Source: Hydractinia symbiolongicarpus
Taxonomy: Eukaryota > Cnidaria > Hydrozoa > Anthoathecata > Hydractiniidae
Assembly (NCBI RefSeq): GCF_029227915.1
Contig: NC_079881.1
Coordinates: forward strand, 18,267,501 to 18,331,500
Direction: 5' to 3'
DNA: 64,000 nucleotides
The position numbers and the translations under genes are program-made. Shown one piece after another: positions 59,401-64,000 of the stretch (position 1 is its first letter; each line of letters begins with the position of its first letter). The notes under the pieces were generated by a model. The model was not told the origin of the DNA. It saw nothing but the letters and a program-made list of their open reading frames with translations, and ran no database searches.

Positions 59401-61571
59401 GAAATATAGATGGTGTAAAAGTAATACAAATTAATTATTATCATTAATGCAATTAAAAAAAAATGACAAAATTAATGGGCAATTCATGAAATTATTCCCA
59501 GGGCACCTTGTATCTTTTCTTTCATCAGGGCCGGCTAGGAAAGTAAAGGGACCATGGAAATTAGGTTGACAGAAAAAGCAAACTATTTACCAAGCAAAAA
59601 ACCACAAACAAAAAATAGAAAAACAATCGAAGGAAGTGAAGATATTTCGGGATTGACAAATCATTTTATGCATAAATTAATTATAAAGGCATAAATTAAT
59701 TAAAAACTCCCGCTATTTATTTTAAAAGTCGCATCGTCATTATTCTGACTGAATTTAAAACTTTTTCTTCCGCGTTTGATTAACCACATTTTTTTCCATT
59801 TTTTTAACCTTTACTTTTTCCGTTTATTCTGTATGCCTGTTAGCAGCAGTAGGGTTTCTCTCAGTTTTTATCAGTGTTAAACTGCGTAAGTAAAATCTCA
59901 CTATGCCACCATTTTTGTTTATCTGTCGCTAAGAAACAAAATGTTATTTTTAACGGATGTTTTTGTGTGATACACCGCACGCCTCCAATTTGTTTTTATG
60001 TGTCCGAAAATAGCTACACCGTCTTAATGTAAAAGGGCAGTGTAAGTAAAAGTTATATTAACCGAGCGGCGAAATTCTTTTCATAAAACGTTTTAAAATA
60101 CATGAAAGCTGTAAGCTTTATTCTTATTCTCAGACAATATTTCATTAGTATTTTCAAAAAAATTTGAATGCGGTCAAAATGTCTGCATGTGCAATAATAC
60201 CTTAAGACAAAAATATGTCGGAAAAAAATGTTCATGCGACAAAATACTCGTCACCTAGAGAAAGTTTCCGTCACTTTTGTCCATTTTTAAGAAATCGACA
60301 TTTTAATCATCGGGGTTTTATCACCCTCCAAAATTATCATCAAATTTATTCTACATTTCTTTGTCTGATGAACGGAATGTGCTCCGAGGTCCAAAATTTC
60401 CGACTATTTTAACCAATTCCTAAGAAATTATGTGTCAGCCAGAATAAGACAATTTCTTTTTTATTTACCATTTGCCAAATTTCCTAAGCTCTTCCTTATT
60501 CTCTTAACCAAGGAAAAATAAAATCAAAAAACAGGGATACGATGGTCAATAAAGCGTGTAGCTTGAGGCGAGATAGTATAATCTAAATATTATATGCATA
60601 TTATCTACAGATTCTTATAAACACTTCATTCCGTGGGTGTAACAAGTCACATCATACGAAAATTAAAAGTACCACGTTGGCTTGTATACTGTAATAAAAT
60701 TTACGAATATTTTAAACTACTAACTAAGGAAATCAAAAACAGATACGCCCCTAAAAATCTATGAAAAAAAAAGAAAAAAAAAGGCTGAAAGTAAATTGAC
60801 ACTGCGATGGAGACGTGCTCTTTGTTGTAGAGAATAAATAATCACACTGAATTCGTTGAAAAAGTTTAGAATTTTCTGCAAAAAAAGGAAATAATGAAGT
60901 AAAATTTATAATAAAAACTTCGGTGGTAATAAGTGCAAGGTGCAATGGATAAAACTCCACGAATTGAACAGCCTTAACCCAGGCCTTCCCAACCAATTTA
61001 TTGTCGTCTTTTTAAAAGACCGAGAACTAGGTTTATATTCAAATAGTAACAATAACGACTTTGAACAAGACACATAATTACTAGTATAGAATTTGAAATT
61101 TAATAAAATGTCTACGTGATCACATATATCCAGTGAGCCATGATATTATGTACACATTAAAAACAGCTATTTGCTTTTTAGCAAAATGTAAATCAGTATA
61201 ATTTATGCAAAAACAGTTAAAATATTAATTTAGTATGATATGCTACTTGGTACATCTATAATAAACAAAAAAACATAGTGCACTCCTTCGTGGGGGTTTA
61301 AACAAATCGCGATAAAACATCTCTTTTTTTAGCGAGCATAATAAACAGGCAGCATCTCTTGACTTTTGGCGCGCTGAGTTTATGGTGTTAAAAATGACTA
61401 AAACAGTTGTGACATCATAGGAAAATAACCCTAGTGGATGAGATATATCGGGAAAAAAACATCCAGCGAGGGTAATAAGTCGTAGCTGTTGAAAAAGCGA
61501 TAAAGTCGTGTAACAGAAGTGCTTTCTATTACAAGCTAGCAGCGCAACAGACCTCTTTCATATTTTCACTT

Positions 61572-63694
61572 TCAAATTAACTTCGTGAAACAATCCTCTC
61601 GTACATTGCCATTCTCAACAGCGTAGTTATGATGAGGGCTAGAAGAAGGAGTATTTTGCTGAAGTAGTAAATTCGACGTCTCCATGTTCTGCATGTCTAG
61701 AAATTCAACATGCGTATCATTGGGATGTTTTCGTTCGCTGATCCCTTTCTTTTTATAAAGAGGCCCCAATATACTCGCGCCAGAATACCCTTTCCGATAT
61801 CTCCTTGGTAGATTATCAGTGGTCAAGGTGGAAGCAGCTAGAGGCGGCGTCCTGGGTAGGTAGTCCGGTGTTAAATGCAGTTTATGTCGCAGGCGTGGTG
61901 AATCACGCAAAAGTTTGTGAATGGACTCGTTCCCGTGACTATACAAGTTTATATCCTTCCTGCTGGAAACAGGTTTCTTCCGTATTAAGTGTGGTTCACA
62001 CCCATTTAACCAGTAAGTTACCATGTCACCTTTACCCTTCACTGCCGTAGCTCCTCTCGACTCGAGGTGGAAGCCTCCGAGAGAGGTTAAGGCATCCTTG
62101 GTGTTACAACTAACGTGGACTCGTAGCCCTGGAAAATAAAACCATTTAGATATACAAAGAAGAACATGGTGCTGTCCCAGTGTGTAGAAAAAGTTGGTTG
62201 TCACAATAAAATCGATAAAAGAAAGTTAAGGATTTTTGTATGGATTGAATTTCGTAAAAATAGATTATTTTTGCTTAATTAAATCCGCGTATTTTTCCAG
62301 CTCTACTTTCCGCTTTTATAAAATAAAAAATTTCTAGTCAACATTTGTGATTTTCTAAGGTATCTTGCTCTTTTTTGTTCTTTTGCGTAAATAAACCTAA
62401 TACGCAGAAAGTAGAAGCACATGGGTGCTTCTTAATTTTTTAAAGTGAAGAAAAATATTACCTTGTCCATGAGACTCCATCCTTGCGGCTACGTTGACCG
62501 TGTCTCCGAATAAGCAGTAACGTGGCATCGTTGTGCCCACTACTCCAGCAACAACGGGTCCTACAAAGAATTAGTACAAATTTCATGAGTCTTTGCATGC
62601 AGAACAATTTACTTTGATATCACGTTGAAAAATAAAACTTTCTTCCGACCGACCGACCGACCGACCGACCGACCGACCGACTAACCGACCGACTTTACTC
62701 ACCCGTATGAATTCCAATTCTAATCATTAGCTGCTGCTGACTCGGTTTTATTTTAAAGCACTTAACATTCTCTAAAATATCTAGAGCGAGAAGAGCGATC
62801 TCCTTCGCATGTTGTTTTCCATTACGTATCGGCAATCCTGATACCACCATATATGCGTCACCGATCGTTTCGACCTGTAAAAGAAAAATAAGCGACCAAA
62901 TTCACAAAAACCTCACGCAAAGTAATTTTCGAGATTGTTAAAAACAGTGTTAACTTTGGGGTTGATGTATCTGCCTACAGTCATAATTTTCTTTTCAGAA
63001 TAGCCACCATATTCGTACTAGCTTTCGTGGGTATTAGTTTTTGCAGAACGGAAAAAAATCTCATTCGCGCGAGTTAATTTTGACGCAATAGGAGTATAAA
63101 CTTATTTTGCGCTTATTTATTTTCGCGTGAACTTACACTTCCTACAAATGACAGACAAAACAAAGTAATATATAGACAAAATATAGAGGCGTTAAAAATC
63201 TTTGTTTCCTAAAAAAAAGTACATTTCTGTGCATACTGATTTTCGCACGTATTAATATTCGCGCATGCGCGTATTAGTACGAACAAGGTATTCGCGATAA
63301 AACTAACGCTGAGAAAATGCGAGGAGGTGGGGCGACCCCTGCCAAGTTTTTTCAACTGACCTTATACACGTCATAATCATGCGTGACGTTATCAAACATT
63401 GTGTACAAGCTGTTAAGCATGTCCACGACCTCCATAGGCGTTATCAAGGAACAAATGTTGGTGAAGCCCACAATATCACTGAAGTAGATTGTCACTTCTT
63501 CGAAGGCTTCTGCTTCCACTTCTTTACCCTTCATAAGTTGCCTAGCAACACTTTTCGGCAGCATTCTCTCCAGAAGAGCTTCCACTTTGTGTTTCTCTTC
63601 TATCAGAGAACTCGTCCTCTCTTCGACTATTTCTTCCAGATCGTCTGAGTATTTCCCCATCATATAGATCATATTGTCGAAAATGTTTGTCTTA
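61572..63694 (-). CDS. Receptor-type (membrane) guanylyl cyclase, C-terminal exons; 5' part beyond the window
   Basis: Exons 63361-63694, 62703-62874, 62462-62560 and 61572-62128 are joined by in-phase GT-AG introns. The protein converts GTP to cGMP. It starts in the linker helix ([37 protein letters not shown]), a dimerising coiled coil between the kinase-like domain and the cyclase. The class III cyclase domain follows: metal-binding D in FSDIVGFT, guanine-selecting E in [15 protein letters not shown] with the second metal [10 protein letters not shown], and [16 protein letters not shown] with guanine-selecting C and catalytic N and R. Every key residue is present, so an active enzyme is expected. 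The last exon finishes the cyclase ([12 protein letters not shown]) and adds a roughly 130-residue tail without a recognised domain. The stop TGA is at 61572-61574. The ligand-binding, TM and kinase-like parts lie off the right edge. Confidence 0.93.
62645..62693. repeat. (CCGA)n tetranucleotide repeat
   Basis: About 12 units with one TAA-containing interruption, in the guanylyl cyclase intron 10 bp below the donor of the second visible exon. Confidence 0.92.
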
Positions 63695-64000
63695 CTAAAA
63701 ATAAAACAAACGTAAACTTGCATAGAATGTTTGATTTGCTAAAACTTCTTTGACGTGGAAGATGTCATAAAAAATAGATTATAAATTCTTGTGAAAACTT
63801 AAAAACATTGGGAGGCTAATCGATAATAGATCAACATTTTTAAGCGAATAACAGTAACCATGCAAACTGCTCATTGAATTTTTTTACAAGTGATCTTTCA
63901 AAAATAGTCTCGTAATGCAAAAATGCTGTCATGAAGATACCACTGAAAGACATTGAATATGATTTTAAAATCAGAATTCAGGAAAAGGTTGCATTTGGTG
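63695..64000. other. Intron of the guanylyl cyclase gene, nothing recognised
   Basis: AT-rich sequence upstream of the acceptor at 63695-63696. The incoming exon starts in phase 2, so an exon must lie to the right. No kinase-like coding sequence is visible here. Confidence 0.6.

Larger units (their letters stand above)
54683..61571. other. Gene-poor intergenic region between gene A and the guanylyl cyclase gene
   Basis: About 6.9 kb with no supported exon. The promoter of gene A should lie just above 54682 but is not recognisable. I see small hairpin elements, a third copy of the dispersed repeat, and AT-rich simple sequence. A short less AT-rich patch near 57540-57690 contains GCGCTTCGCGC-type words. 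Open frames here are short and match nothing. Confidence 0.55.

Overview
The window is AT-rich, intron-rich eukaryotic DNA. Every gene I can support lies on the minus strand. Split genes with GT-AG introns, very large cadherin/IPT ectodomain proteins, a receptor-type guanylyl cyclase, a tRNA-derived SINE, MITEs and a decayed LINE all point to an animal. The base composition, short introns and MITE load suggest a cnidarian, probably a hydrozoan. That placement is an inference, not something the sequence proves.

Layout from the right. (1) 61572-63694 holds the last four visible exons of a membrane-type guanylyl cyclase, running from the linker helix through the cyclase domain to a 180-residue C-terminal exon. 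Its kinase-like and extracellular parts lie beyond the right edge. (2) 54683-61571 is intergenic and gene-poor, with small repeats only. (3) 16116-54682 is one giant gene ('gene A'). I hand-joined 44 exons whose splice phases all agree; they total 17,640 nt, or 5,879 residues plus a stop. Its N-terminal two thirds is a complete fibrocystin-L (PKHD1L1) ectodomain: signal peptide, IPT domains, PA14, an IPT array, G8, PbH1, a second G8, PbH1, and a basic convertase-type site. It does not stop there. It runs in phase through four Ig-like repeats, about five cadherin repeats, a cohesin-like domain and a dockerin-like calcium-loop pair, then one transmembrane helix and a cytoplasmic tail ending in a MYND zinc finger. 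(4) 12071-16115 is intergenic. (5) 1405-12070 holds the first 16 exons of a second, tandem fibrocystin-L-like gene ('gene B'). It is colinear with the first 15 exons of gene A and is cut by the left edge.

The central observation is gene A. It joins a fibrocystin-L ectodomain to a coherin-like half (cadherin, cohesin, dockerin) and adds a MYND tail, all in one phase-consistent reading frame. If transcripts confirm it, this is a surface receptor or adhesion molecule that combines a ciliary/stereociliary-coat ectodomain with bacterial-type calcium docking modules and an intracellular protein-binding finger. Gene B is an old tandem paralogue whose C-terminal half lies outside the window.

Repeats are mostly intronic: a Harbinger-like MITE with an internal minisatellite, a pogo-like MITE, a SINE, an RT-deleted LINE, hairpin MITEs, a 12-bp minisatellite, a long GGT microsatellite, and a 39-bp repeat that multiplies a splice donor.
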